52,050 nucleotides of DNA from Campylobacter gastrosuis (GTDB taxonomy: Bacteria > Campylobacterota > Campylobacteria > Campylobacterales > Campylobacteraceae). The stretch is from NCBI RefSeq assembly GCF_030249845.1, contig NZ_JANURM010000013.1, positions 1 through 52,050 on the forward strand. Reading direction: 5' to 3'. The notes beneath the pieces were generated by a model. It saw only the letters and a list, made by a program, of their open reading frames with translations, was not told where the DNA came from and ran no database searches. Below, piece after piece: positions 25,856-34,663 of the stretch; within the stretch, counting starts at the first letter, position 1; each line of letters opens with the position of its first letter. The position numbers and the translations under genes are program-made.

Positions 25856-26723
25856 TAATATTATTGTAAAAAACGTTGTTGAAAAATTACTACTAGGCGG
25901 TGATTATAGAGATGAAATTGTAAATGCAATAAATTTAGAATTCCTTGATTTTGCTATGGATTTTTTCAAACAAATTTTAAATGCAAAACTAGAAAATAAA
26001 GAACCAAACCTACAATGGTATAAAGATAATTTTATTAACAATCCAAATATAAAACCTGATGAAGCTACAATTTTTGCAGGCATAAATAAAAAAACTATAA
26101 GCAATATATATGGCTCAACTACAAAAGAAATTATGCTAGAAGTCGCAAATCATAATATAAATTATTTGGAGGATTTATTAAATTCACTTGGAGAAAACAG
26201 TGAAAATATAGGGGTTTGTATCAAAATTTCTTACAATAATATATCAGTGGAGTTAAATCATAACGAAAGTTTATTAGTTATTAATGCACTTGCTACCAAA
26301 AAAATAGCACTACGTGGCGGTGCTTGGAGTAGCATAGGCAAACGAGCAGAGAAGCCTTTAATGATGGCTTTGTGCCAAAAATGTGGCGTATTGCCGGACT
26401 TTATCAACGAAACTCATTTTACAAAAAATCAAGAGCTGGATTTTGACAGGGAGGTTGATTTTAAACTTTATAACAAGCATAAAAATAAAGAATATAGAGT
26501 AGAAGTTAAACTAATGGGCAAAGGCAATCCAGAATCAGCAGATGCCGTAATAGCAAGAGACACAGATATTTTTGTAGCAGATACTTTAAGCGAACAAAAT
26601 AAAACTCAATTAAAATCACTAAATATTGAATTTTTAGAACTAAAAAACAACAAAAATCAAATTGATGATTTTTGCAAAATTTTACACAACCTTGATATTC
26701 CATTTGAAAAACCAAAATGCTAA
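25845..26723 (+). CDS. Type II restriction endonuclease, CfrBI family
   Basis: 292 residues from a TTG start, with AAAGGAGGATATA immediately before it and an 11-base overlap with the methyltransferase gene. The catalytic region near residues 200-230 reads FDREVDFKLY then YRVEVKLMGKG, a D...ExK nuclease core. The segment GGAWSSIGKRAEKPLM is what I recall as typical of CfrBI-like enzymes (CCWWGG). The gene is AT-rich like its partner. Its last codons contain the ATG of xseA. The reading frame is intact, so an active system is plausible. Confidence 0.8.
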   Translation: MKFSNIIVKNVVEKLLLGGDYRDEIVNAINLEFLDFAMDFFKQILNAKLENKEPNLQWYKDNFINNPNIKPDEATIFAGINKKTISNIYGSTTKEIMLEVANHNINYLEDLLNSLGENSENIGVCIKISYNNISVELNHNESLLVINALATKKIALRGGAWSSIGKRAEKPLMMALCQKCGVLPDFINETHFTKNQELDFDREVDFKLYNKHKNKEYRVEVKLMGKGNPESADAVIARDTDIFVADTLSEQNKTQLKSLNIEFLELKNNKNQIDDFCKILHNLDIPFEKPKC

Positions 26724-27877
26724 GCGTATCAACCTTAAACGAACAAGCCAAAAATTTACTTGAAGCGCACTTTGGCTACGTGCAGGTAGTCGGCGAAATT
26801 TCACGCCTTACCAAGCACGGCTCGGGGCATTGGTATTTCACGCTAAAAGATGAAAACGCAAGCATTTCGGCGGTAATGTATAAAACGAACAACGCACGCT
26901 TGAAATTTGAAGTAAAAGATGGCTTAAAGGTCGTAATCCACGGCAAAATTTCACTTTATAGCCCAAGCGGCAGCTACCAGCTCATCGCAAACGCAATGCA
27001 GCCAGACGGCGAAGGCGAGCTTGAACTTGCCTTTAAACAGCTAAAAGCGCGCCTTGAAAGCGAAGGGCTTTTTGACATTTCACGCAAAAAACCGCTGCCA
27101 AAACTACCCCAAAAAATCGCTCTAATCACCTCAGCCACCTCAGCCGCGCTCCAAGATATGCTTCGCATTTTTAACGAACGCTACAACCTAGCTAAAATTT
27201 TCATCTTTGACGCGCTCACGCAGGGCGAAAACGCCCCAGCATCGCTCATTCGTGCCCTTAAAAAAGCCGATAATTACGGCGTTGATATGATTATCCTAGC
27301 TCGTGGCGGCGGTAGCAGGGAGGATTTGTGGTGCTTTAACGACGAGAGCTTAGTGCGTGCCATTTTTGACGCTAAAACGCCCATAATTTCGGCTATCGGA
27401 CACGAGATTGATTATGTTATTAGCGATTTTGTGGCTGATTTTAGAGCCCCAACGCCAACAGCAGCAGCCACTCTCGTGCCTGAAATTTTAGGGCTTATGC
27501 AGTATCTTGATAACACTGGGGACACCCTAAATAACGCAATAAACGCCAAAATCACAAACGCACAAAACCGCCTAAATCTGCTAAGTGCAAAATTTTCGCC
27601 AAACGCAATCACGGCAAAAATTGAGCTTAAAATTTCAGAGCTAAACAGCAAGAAATTTATGCTAAAAACTGCGATTTTAAACAAGATAAATCGCCTTGAA
27701 GCACGGCTAAACACCGCTAAAAACAGCCTAGAAACGGCTAAAATTTTCTACGAAAACACAAAAACGCTAATTGAAATTAGACAAAACGGCACAAAAATCG
27801 CCCTTAGCGAGCTAAAAATCGGCGATGAAGTTGAGCTAATCTCACAAACCACAACCAAAAGGGCAAAAATTTTATGA
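26717..27877 (+). CDS. xseA: Exodeoxyribonuclease VII large subunit
   Basis: 386 residues. The N-terminal OB-fold ([24 protein letters not shown]) is followed by the catalytic region with [30 protein letters not shown] and [11 protein letters not shown] helical stretch follows. It degrades single-stranded DNA together with XseB, which is not in this window. The length is at the short end (E. coli has 456). It starts inside the end of one restriction gene and its stop (TGA) overlaps the ATG of another methyltransferase gene, so restriction cassettes flank it on both sides. Confidence 0.93.
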   Translation: MLSVSTLNEQAKNLLEAHFGYVQVVGEISRLTKHGSGHWYFTLKDENASISAVMYKTNNARLKFEVKDGLKVVIHGKISLYSPSGSYQLIANAMQPDGEGELELAFKQLKARLESEGLFDISRKKPLPKLPQKIALITSATSAALQDMLRIFNERYNLAKIFIFDALTQGENAPASLIRALKKADNYGVDMIILARGGGSREDLWCFNDESLVRAIFDAKTPIISAIGHEIDYVISDFVADFRAPTPTAAATLVPEILGLMQYLDNTGDTLNNAINAKITNAQNRLNLLSAKFSPNAITAKIELKISELNSKKFMLKTAILNKINRLEARLNTAKNSLETAKIFYENTKTLIEIRQNGTKIALSELKIGDEVELISQTTTKRAKIL

Positions 27878-28815
27878 AACTAATCTCGCTTTTTAGTGGT
27901 GCTGGTGGGCTTGACCTTGGCTTTAAAAAGGCTGGATTTGACATTATTTTAGCAAATGAATTTGATAAAAATATCTATGCCACTTACAAGGCAAATCACG
28001 ACACACCGCTAATACAAAAAGATATAAAAGAGCTGAAAATTTCAGAGCTAGAAATTTGTGATGGCATTATTGGTGGGCCGCCTTGTCAGAGTTGGAGTGA
28101 GGCTGGGAATTTAAAGGGCATTGATGATAAAAGAGGCCAACTTTTTTATGAGTATATTAGAATTTTAAACGGCATTAAGCCTAAATTCTTTGTGGCCGAA
28201 AATGTGCGTGGTATGTTAGCAAGGCGCCATAAAGATGCGGTAAAAAGCATAATAAATGAGTTTGAAAACGCTGGATACAACGTGCAAATTTGTGTCTTAA
28301 ACGCAAAAGATTACGGCGTGGCACAAGATAGAATTCGCATTTTTTTCATCGGATTTTTAAAGGGTTTAAAGGTAAATTTCACGCCTTTAAAACCGCACAA
28401 AAAAAAGCTAAATTTAAAAGATATAATTTATGATTTAAAAGACACAGCAACACCAGCACTTGAAAAAAACAGAGCCAACAAAGCCCTAAAAATCGCCAAC
28501 CACGAGTATTATATCGGTAGCTACTCCACAATTTTTATGAGCCGAAACAGAGTTAGGGGCTGGGATGAGCCAGCTTTTACAATCCAAGCTAGCGGTCGCC
28601 AAGCACAGCTTCACCCAAACGCCCCAAAAATGCCACAAATCGGCAAAAATCGCCACATTTTTGCCCCAAATTTTGAAAATTTATATAGGCGTTTAAGCGT
28701 GAGAGAGTGCGCTAGGGTGCAGGGTTTTAGCGATGATTTTGTGTTTTATTACGACAGGGTTGATTATGGCTATAAAATGATAGGTAATGCTGTGCCTATA
28801 AAAGGCATTAAATGA
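27874..28815 (+). CDS. DNA (cytosine-5) methyltransferase, HaeIII-type (GGCC); C-terminus short
   Basis: 313 residues. Motif I is [20 protein letters not shown], motif [14 protein letters not shown] carries the catalytic Cys, and motif VI is AENVRG. The target-recognition region has [20 protein letters not shown] and [14 protein letters not shown]. From memory it is strikingly similar to M.HaeIII along its length, so GGCC specificity is likely. It stops right after motif X ([14 protein letters not shown]), whereas M.HaeIII continues for roughly 17-20 residues with a helix. The start overlaps the xseA stop and the end overlaps the endonuclease start. Activity is uncertain because of the missing tail. 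Confidence 0.9.
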   Translation: MKLISLFSGAGGLDLGFKKAGFDIILANEFDKNIYATYKANHDTPLIQKDIKELKISELEICDGIIGGPPCQSWSEAGNLKGIDDKRGQLFYEYIRILNGIKPKFFVAENVRGMLARRHKDAVKSIINEFENAGYNVQICVLNAKDYGVAQDRIRIFFIGFLKGLKVNFTPLKPHKKKLNLKDIIYDLKDTATPALEKNRANKALKIANHEYYIGSYSTIFMSRNRVRGWDEPAFTIQASGRQAQLHPNAPKMPQIGKNRHIFAPNFENLYRRLSVRECARVQGFSDDFVFYYDRVDYGYKMIGNAVPIKGIK

Positions 28816-29708
28816 GTGCTAAGAGTGCCTTAAATGGCAAGGCTTATGAGTTTGCTTATATTCTTGCATTAAGCAAAATAAAAAGTGTAAAAATAGCCAA
28901 AAATAACGCCTACAACGTAGCTTTAAATGCATTTAACACGCTTTTAGAGCCAGAAAAAGAGCTATTTTTAGCAAGTGCCACGGCTGGGATTAGTAAAATT
29001 TTAGAATACGAACCAAATTTAACCGAGCCAATTTTAGCAACAATGCAAGATAGCAAAAACGGCGAATTTGGCGATGTTAGAGATATAATTTTACAAAGCG
29101 ACAAACACCAAATTAGACTTAGTATTAAGCACAACCCCTTTGCTGTTAAACACTCACGGCTATCAAAAACGCTTGATTTTGGTAAAAAATGGTATGATTT
29201 GCCCTGTTCTAGTGAGTATTTTTTTCAAATTTCACCCATTTTTGAAATGCTAAATAGACTAAAAGACACAAAATGGAGTGAGCTAAAAGATAAGCAAAAT
29301 TTAGTGTATTTGCCAATTTTAAACGCCTTTAAAGATGAAATTCTCTCGCAAAATAAAAGCCACAATATCGCCTCAAAAATGGTTGAATATATGCTTGGCA
29401 AGTTTGATTTTTATAAATTAATCGGCAATGATAAGCAAAAAATTACACAAATTTTAGTCTTTAATTTACGTGGGAATTTAGGCAAAAATAGCCTAACAAT
29501 CTTGCCAATTTCAAAGCTACCAAATCGTATAATTTCTCTTGATTTTAAACAAAATAGCAAAAACACCTTAGAGCTTTATTTAGACAATGGTTGGAGCTTT
29601 AAATTTCGCATTCACAACGCCTCAACTATGATAGAGCCGAGCTTAAAATTTGATATAGGATTTTTAGGCGTCCCAGCGACAATAGTTAGTTTTAATACAA
29701 AATTTTAA
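28812..29708 (+). CDS. Type II restriction endonuclease, HaeIII family
   Basis: 298 residues. The central block [15 protein letters not shown] followed by [18 protein letters not shown] matches the HaeIII-type nuclease core as I remember it. [10 protein letters not shown] near the N-terminus also fits. The ATG lies in the last codons of the methyltransferase gene (ATGA overlap), with AAAAGG six bases ahead, so its ribosome binding site is part of the methyltransferase coding end. The frame is open throughout, and the gene is AT-rich. If it is active, the short methyltransferase must also work. Confidence 0.82.
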   Translation: MSAKSALNGKAYEFAYILALSKIKSVKIAKNNAYNVALNAFNTLLEPEKELFLASATAGISKILEYEPNLTEPILATMQDSKNGEFGDVRDIILQSDKHQIRLSIKHNPFAVKHSRLSKTLDFGKKWYDLPCSSEYFFQISPIFEMLNRLKDTKWSELKDKQNLVYLPILNAFKDEILSQNKSHNIASKMVEYMLGKFDFYKLIGNDKQKITQILVFNLRGNLGKNSLTILPISKLPNRIISLDFKQNSKNTLELYLDNGWSFKFRIHNASTMIEPSLKFDIGFLGVPATIVSFNTKF

Positions 29709-29717
29709 GGAGCAAAA

Positions 29718-30791
29718 ATGAGAAAAATAAATTTTAGTGCAGGGCCAACAGGTTTGCCACTAAGTGTGCTTGAACACGCAAAGACTGAATTTACCGACTA
29801 CAAGGGCGAGGGCTACTCTATAATGGAGATCTCTCACCGCTCAAAAACCTACGAAGAGGTGCATTTTGGAGCGATGGATAAAATTCGCAAACTTTACGGC
29901 ATTGGCGATGAGTATGAAATTTTGTTTTTGCAAGGTGGAGCGCATTTGCAATTTGCGATGATACCGCTTAATCTAAGCCAAAACGGCGTTAGCGAATACG
30001 CAAACACGGGCGTTTGGACGGATAAAGCCATAAAAGAGGCGGCAAATTTAGGCATAAATCACAAGGTGGTCGCAAGTAGCGAGGCTAGCAATTTTGACCA
30101 CATACCAGATGTGAAATTTAGCGATGACGCCGATTTTGCCTACATTTGCTCAAACAACACGATTTACGGCACGCAGTATAAATCCCTACCAAAGACCAAA
30201 GCACCGCTTGTCATTGACGCAAGTAGCGACTTTTTTTCAGAGCCACTTGACTTTACAAACATCGGCATTTTATACGGCGGCGCTCAAAAAAATGCAGGCC
30301 CAAGTGGCGTAACAATCGTAATAATCCGCAAAGATTTGTTGGAGCGAACGCCAAAGCCACACACGCCAACTATGCTAAAATTTAAAACCCACGCAGACGC
30401 AAAGAGCCTTTATAACACCCCACCGACATTTGCCATTTACCTGCTTGATTTAACGATGCAGTGGGTGCTAGATCAGGGCGGACTTAACGGCATAAAAGCC
30501 ATAAACGCCCAAAAAGCAGCCGCAATTTATGATGCTATTGATAATTCTGGCGGATTTTACAAAGGACACGCTCAAAAAGATAGCCGTTCGGTGATGAATA
30601 TTAGCTTTAATATTAAAGATAGCAATTTAGAGCCGATTTTTGTTGCTGATGCCCTAAAAAACGATATGCTAGGGCTTAAAGGACACCGCCATTTAGGTGG
30701 CATTCGTGCCTCAATTTACAATGCTGTAAGTCTAAATGACGTCAAAACCCTTGTAAATTTTATGAATGATTTTGCCAAAAAGCACGGCTAA
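29718..30791 (+). CDS. serC: Phosphoserine aminotransferase
   Basis: 357 residues. [28 protein letters not shown] and [14 protein letters not shown] are SerC motifs. The PLP lysine is in [26 protein letters not shown] is near the C-terminus. It makes phosphoserine from 3-phosphohydroxypyruvate in serine biosynthesis and also serves pyridoxal phosphate synthesis. TTAAGGAGCAAAA precedes the ATG. The stop codon shares a base with the next ATG (TAATG). Confidence 0.96.
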   Translation: MRKINFSAGPTGLPLSVLEHAKTEFTDYKGEGYSIMEISHRSKTYEEVHFGAMDKIRKLYGIGDEYEILFLQGGAHLQFAMIPLNLSQNGVSEYANTGVWTDKAIKEAANLGINHKVVASSEASNFDHIPDVKFSDDADFAYICSNNTIYGTQYKSLPKTKAPLVIDASSDFFSEPLDFTNIGILYGGAQKNAGPSGVTIVIIRKDLLERTPKPHTPTMLKFKTHADAKSLYNTPPTFAIYLLDLTMQWVLDQGGLNGIKAINAQKAAAIYDAIDNSGGFYKGHAQKDSRSVMNISFNIKDSNLEPIFVADALKNDMLGLKGHRHLGGIRASIYNAVSLNDVKTLVNFMNDFAKKHG

Positions 30792-31888
30792 TGCACGAAA
30801 ATAACGCCTTTTTAAAAGAGCAAATCATCACCTACATCGGCAACAAACGCTCACTGCTTGACTTTATCGCAAAGGGGATAAAAATCGCAAAAGATGAGCT
30901 AAACAAAGACAAACTTAGCTCGTGCGACCTATTTTCAGGCTCTGGCGTGGTGGCTAGGTTTTTAAAACAGCACTCAAAATTCTTAGTCGCAAACGACTTG
31001 GAGCTTTACTCAAAAATCACAAACGAGTGCTACCTAACAAACGCCGATGATGAGCTAAAAAACGAGCTTTTAAAGTGGCATAAAATTTTAAACCAAAAGA
31101 TTGCAAACGAGCCAAAACAGGGCTTTATCGCCGAGCTTTACGCACCAAAAAATGATGAGGCGATAAGGGCTGATGAGCGGGTCTTTTACACGCAAGAAAA
31201 CGCCGTTTTTCTAGACACAGCAAGGGCATACATTGATGATTTGCCAAGCAATTTGCGTAAATTTTTCATCGCTCCACTGCTTTATGAAGCAAGCACAAAG
31301 GCGAACACAAGTGGCGTTTTTAAGGGCTTTTACAAGGATAAAAACGGCGTAGGTCGCTTTGGCGGAGACGCCCAAAACGCCCTAAAACGAATACGCGCCA
31401 AAATGGCTCTAAATTTGCCGATTTTTTCAAATTTTAACTGCGATTTTTGCGTCTTTGATATGGACGCAAACGCCCTTGCTGCCGCACTGCCGACGCTTGA
31501 TTTAGTCTATCTTGATCCGCCTTACAATCAGCACCCCTACGGCTCAAACTACTTTATGCTAAATTTAATCGCAAAAAACGAACGCCCAGAGCAAATCTCA
31601 AAAATTTCAGGCATAGCAAAGGGCTGGAATCGCTCGGTTTATAACAATAAATCAAAATCAAACAGGGCATTTTTTGAGCTAATTGCAAGTTTAAGAGCTA
31701 GATTTGTTTTAATTTCATTTAACTCAGAGGGCTTTATTAGCCGTGAGAATTTTGAGAATGAGCTATCAAAAATGGGCAAGGTTACAATCTTAGAGCAAAA
31801 ATACAACACATTTCGTGCCAGCCGAAACCTAAACAACAGAAACATTCACGTCAGCGAATTTTTATATGTTTTAAAAAAGCATTGTTAA
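30791..31888 (+). CDS. D12-class N6-adenine DNA methyltransferase, no endonuclease partner
   Basis: 365 residues. TYIGNKRSLLDFI at the N-terminus, motif I as DLFSGSGVVARFL near residue 47 and motif IV as LDPPYNQHPYGSNY near residue 240 define an alpha-class (FokI/DpnII-like) adenine methyltransferase. The tail RASRNLNNRNIHVSEFLYVL is also family-like. Base composition matches the neighbouring core genes, unlike the two AT-rich restriction pairs. It overlaps serC by one base and is followed by tRNA-Met, so no endonuclease is attached. It may be a solitary regulatory or protective methylase. Recognition site unknown. Confidence 0.88.
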   Translation: MHENNAFLKEQIITYIGNKRSLLDFIAKGIKIAKDELNKDKLSSCDLFSGSGVVARFLKQHSKFLVANDLELYSKITNECYLTNADDELKNELLKWHKILNQKIANEPKQGFIAELYAPKNDEAIRADERVFYTQENAVFLDTARAYIDDLPSNLRKFFIAPLLYEASTKANTSGVFKGFYKDKNGVGRFGGDAQNALKRIRAKMALNLPIFSNFNCDFCVFDMDANALAAALPTLDLVYLDPPYNQHPYGSNYFMLNLIAKNERPEQISKISGIAKGWNRSVYNNKSKSNRAFFELIASLRARFVLISFNSEGFISRENFENELSKMGKVTILEQKYNTFRASRNLNNRNIHVSEFLYVLKKHC

Positions 31889-31933
31889 GACGGCTTTTAG
31901 CTGATTTTAATATAAAAATAAGCTTTTAGTGAG

Positions 31934-31939
31934 TATAAT
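31934..31939 (+). promoter_or_regulatory. -10 box of tRNA-Met
   Basis: TGAGTATAATC contains TATAAT 14 bases before the tRNA 5' end. Confidence 0.6.
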
Positions 31940-31953
31940 CGCAGTTTTTATCT

Positions 31954-32030
31954 GTCAAAGTAGCTCAGCTGGTTAGAGCGCTGGTCTCATAAGCCGGAGG
32001 TCGGGAGTTCAAGTCTCCCCTTTGACACCA
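31954..32030 (+). tRNA. tRNA-Met (CAT anticodon, elongator type)
   Basis: A complete cloverleaf can be drawn: acceptor stem GTCAAAG/CTTTGAC, D arm GCTCAGCTGGTTAGAGC, anticodon loop CTCATAA with CAT at 31988-31990, T arm GGGAGTTCAAGTCTCCC, discriminator A and encoded CCA. The paired first base and the anticodon stem lacking three G-C pairs argue against initiator tRNA. A CAT anticodon could also be isoleucine after lysidine modification, but elongator methionine is preferred. Confidence 0.92.
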
Positions 32031-32145
32031 TACTTACGCTTACTTCTACTTAAAATTTCAATTAAAAATATGTTTAAAAACAATAAAAAATCAGCAAACC
32101 ATTGATAAAACTAAAAATTTTATTTAAAAACAAGCCAAAAAAGGC

Positions 32146-32151
32146 TATAAT
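32146..32151 (+). promoter_or_regulatory. -10 box of the metE leader transcript
   Basis: GGCTATAATCTG contains TATAAT. Transcription would start near 32158, giving a leader of about 200 bases before metE with a short ORF near its 5' end. Confidence 0.55.
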
Positions 32152-32183
32152 CTGCCTTTTAAAATTTACAAAACGGAGCTAAA

Positions 32184-32207
32184 ATGTTGCGTCCCATGCT
32201 TGGATAA
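32184..32207 (+). CDS. Candidate 7-codon leader peptide of metE (MLRPMLG)
   Basis: ATG-TTG-CGT-CCC-ATG-CTT-GGA-TAA, with GGAG five bases upstream, so the translation signal is stronger than for many real genes here. Two of the seven codons are ATG. It lies about 26 bases into the predicted metE mRNA and is directly followed by a hairpin-forming region (32208-32265). A role in translation-coupled sensing of methionine supply is inferred, not shown. Confidence 0.5.
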   Translation: MLRPMLG

Positions 32208-32360
32208 ATACCTAAAATTCCAGCAAATTTCAAAACTTCTGCTTTTACTGCTTGGCGTTTGGTATTATAAATTTCATTTTAGTCTGCGAAAATCAGGCTG
32301 TCATCCGCCGTTTTTAAACTCTTAACACAAAATTTTAAATTTCAAAAAAAAGGATAAAAA
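32208..32360 (+). promoter_or_regulatory. metE 5' leader with imperfect hairpin
   Basis: Immediately after the leader ORF stop, ATACC (32208-32212) can pair with GGTAT (32261-32265). Inside it CCAGCA (32220-32225) can pair with TGCTTGG (32249-32255, one bulged base). A weak GGC...GCCG stem followed by TTTTT occurs near 32292-32312. metE has a separate AAAAGGATAAAAA ribosome binding site. I could not match this to a known SAM or cobalamin riboswitch. The remaining stretch from the tRNA end (32031) to 32145 shows nothing else. Confidence 0.4.
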
Positions 32361-34625
32361 ATGATAAAAAGTTATGTTACTGGCTTTCCTAGAATCGGCG
32401 AACAACGCGAATTAAAAAAGGTTTTAGAGAATTTTTGGAGCAAAAAAGTAAGCGTAAATGAGCTAAACGACACGGCAAAAACGCTTCGTGCTAGACACTG
32501 GGAGTATCAAAAAAAGGCTGGCATTGACCTGATTTCAAGCAACGACTTCTCGCTTTATGACCTAGTCCTTGATGCTATCATCACGCTTGGTGCTATACCT
32601 GCTAGATTTGCGAAATTTAGCGGCGATGAGCTATATTTTGCAATGGCAAGGAGCGCTGATACAGCCGTGGCAATGGAGATGACAAAGTGGTTTAACACAA
32701 ACTACCACTACATCGTGCCAGAGCTAAATAAAACGACAAAATTTAGCCTAAATAGCAAAAAAATCATAAACGAATACAACGAAGCCAAAGCACAAGGGAT
32801 AAAAACAAAAATCAATCTAATTGGTCCAATCACATTTTTAGCCCTTGCAAAGACGACTGATGATAGCTGTGCGTTTTGCCACCTTGATGAGGTTGTGGCA
32901 AGATACGCCGAGCTTTTATCTGAAATTTCAAAGCTTGATGATGAGATTATCGTTCAGTTTGATGAGCCGATTTTTGTTACCGATAGGGGCGATGAGTTAG
33001 TGGATAAAATCACACCAGTTTATGAGAAGCTAACAAGTGCGGCAAACAACGTTAAAATCGTATTTATGACCTATTTTGAACACGCATTAAAAGCGGTAAA
33101 TGAGGTCGTAAAAACTAAAATTTACGGCATCGGACTTGACTTTGTTTATGGCGAGAAAAACAAAGACGCCCTTGAAATTTTAGCAAAATCAAACGTCGTG
33201 CTATTTGCTGGTGTTGTTAATGGTAGAAATATTTGGACGAGCGATATTGATAAAAAGGTAAAATTCGTAAAAGAAATTGAGCAAAAACTAGGTGGCAAGG
33301 ACTTTTATGTCGGCTCATCTTGCTCGCTTTTACACGTGCCTTACACGCTAAAATACGAGAACAAATTAAGCCCAGAGATAAAGTCGTGGCTAAGCTTTGC
33401 GGTTGAGAAACTAAATGAAATTCACATCATCACAGCACTTGCAAACAACAAGCCACTTTGCGAATTTACCACTAAAATTTACGATGAGAACAAAAAAAGT
33501 GCAAACTCACGCGCAAACTCGCCACTAATCCACGATAAAGAGGTCGCAAAACGAGTAGAAAATTTAAGTAAATTCCAAAGAGATTTAAGCTTTGATGAGC
33601 GTATTAAAATCCAGCACAAAGCCCTAAATTACGGCGTTTTACCGACAACGACAATTGGGTCATTCCCACAAACTAGCGAGATTAGACAGGTTAGAAACGC
33701 CTACAAAAAGGGGCTAATTAGCAAAGACGCATACGAGGCTGATATTAAAAAATACATTGATGATTGCGTGAAATTCCAAGAAGAGTGCGGACTTGACGTG
33801 CTAGTTCACGGAGAGCCTGAGAGAAACGATATGGTTGAGTATTTTGGTGAGCAAATCAAAGGCTATGCGTTTAGCGAAAATGGCTGGGTGCAAAGCTACG
33901 GCAGCCGCTGCGTGAAGCCACCGCTTCTTTTTGGCGATGTAAGCCGTCCAAAGCCGATGACCGTTGATTGGATAAGCTACGCTCAAAGCAAAACCGATAA
34001 AATAATGAAAGGTATGCTAACTGGGCCAGTTACAATCCTAAACTGGTCGTTTGTGCGTGATGATAAGCCACGTGCTGAAATCGCAAAGCAACTTGCACTT
34101 TGCATTTACGATGAAATTGCAGATTTGCAAAATGCCGGCATAAAAATCGTCCAAGTTGATGAGGCAGCGTTTAAAGAGGGCTATCCTTTGCGTGCTGAAA
34201 ATATCCCGTCGTATGAGAAATTTGCTGTTGATTGCTTTAAGCTTTCAGTTAGCTCAGCACGTCCAGAAACGCAAATTCACACGCATATGTGCTACTCTGA
34301 GTTTAACGATATCATTAAAACCATTGAAGCAATGGACGCTGATGTTATCTCTATTGAAACGGCTAGAAGTGGCAACGAGCTACTTAAAATTTTCAAATCA
34401 GTCGGCTACAAGCAAGAAGTTGGTCCAGGCGTTTATGATATCCACAGCCCACGTGTGCCAAGCGTTGATGAGCTAGTGACGCAGATAAAAGCACTGCTTG
34501 AAGTTCTGCCAAAAGAACAGCTTTGGATAAATCCAGATTGCGGTCTTAAAACTCGTAAATGGGAAGAGGTTAAGCCAAGTCTAATAAATATGACACAAGC
34601 TGTTAAAATCGTGAGAAATTCGTAA
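32361..34625 (+). CDS. metE: Cobalamin-independent methionine synthase
   Basis: 754 residues, the usual MetE length with two related (beta-alpha)8 domains. The N-terminal GFPRIGEQRELKK and the C-terminal catalytic half (TTTIGSFPQTSEIRQVR, VHGEPERNDMVEYFGEQ) are clear. Zinc-binding residues are in HTHMCYSEFND and the Cys of NPDCGLKTRKWEE. It transfers the methyl group of 5-methyl-tetrahydropteroyltriglutamate to homocysteine. metF, which supplies the methyl donor, follows 38 bases later. Expression is probably controlled through the leader described at 32146-32360. Confidence 0.98.
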   Translation: MIKSYVTGFPRIGEQRELKKVLENFWSKKVSVNELNDTAKTLRARHWEYQKKAGIDLISSNDFSLYDLVLDAIITLGAIPARFAKFSGDELYFAMARSADTAVAMEMTKWFNTNYHYIVPELNKTTKFSLNSKKIINEYNEAKAQGIKTKINLIGPITFLALAKTTDDSCAFCHLDEVVARYAELLSEISKLDDEIIVQFDEPIFVTDRGDELVDKITPVYEKLTSAANNVKIVFMTYFEHALKAVNEVVKTKIYGIGLDFVYGEKNKDALEILAKSNVVLFAGVVNGRNIWTSDIDKKVKFVKEIEQKLGGKDFYVGSSCSLLHVPYTLKYENKLSPEIKSWLSFAVEKLNEIHIITALANNKPLCEFTTKIYDENKKSANSRANSPLIHDKEVAKRVENLSKFQRDLSFDERIKIQHKALNYGVLPTTTIGSFPQTSEIRQVRNAYKKGLISKDAYEADIKKYIDDCVKFQEECGLDVLVHGEPERNDMVEYFGEQIKGYAFSENGWVQSYGSRCVKPPLLFGDVSRPKPMTVDWISYAQSKTDKIMKGMLTGPVTILNWSFVRDDKPRAEIAKQLALCIYDEIADLQNAGIKIVQVDEAAFKEGYPLRAENIPSYEKFAVDCFKLSVSSARPETQIHTHMCYSEFNDIIKTIEAMDADVISIETARSGNELLKIFKSVGYKQEVGPGVYDIHSPRVPSVDELVTQIKALLEVLPKEQLWINPDCGLKTRKWEEVKPSLINMTQAVKIVRNS

Positions 34626-34628
34626 TCT

Positions 34629-34649
34629 TAGCCCCAAAATTTGGGGCTA
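34629..34649 (+). terminator. Hairpin between metE and metF
   Basis: TAGCCCCAAA, a one-base loop A, then TTTGGGGCTA form a perfect 10-bp stem four bases after the metE stop, followed by TTTTA. It could attenuate read-through into metF or protect the metE mRNA 3' end. The minimal loop means the top pairs would open. Confidence 0.6.
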
Positions 34650-34663
34650 TTTTAGGATAAAAT

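Noticed and set aside
24701..31888. Mobile element carrying the methyltransferase genes
   Set aside because: No integrase, transposase, tRNA-anchored attachment repeats or terminal inverted repeats are visible. xseA and serC between the cassettes are core genes.
31954..32030. Initiator tRNA or tRNA-Ile2 instead of elongator tRNA-Met
   Set aside because: The first acceptor pair is G-C and the anticodon stem lacks the three G-C pairs of initiators. Ile2 cannot be fully excluded but its usual features were not recognised.
32031..32360. Known SAM or cobalamin riboswitch before metE
   Set aside because: No recognisable SAM-box or B12-box core was found. The region is better described as a leader ORF plus hairpin.
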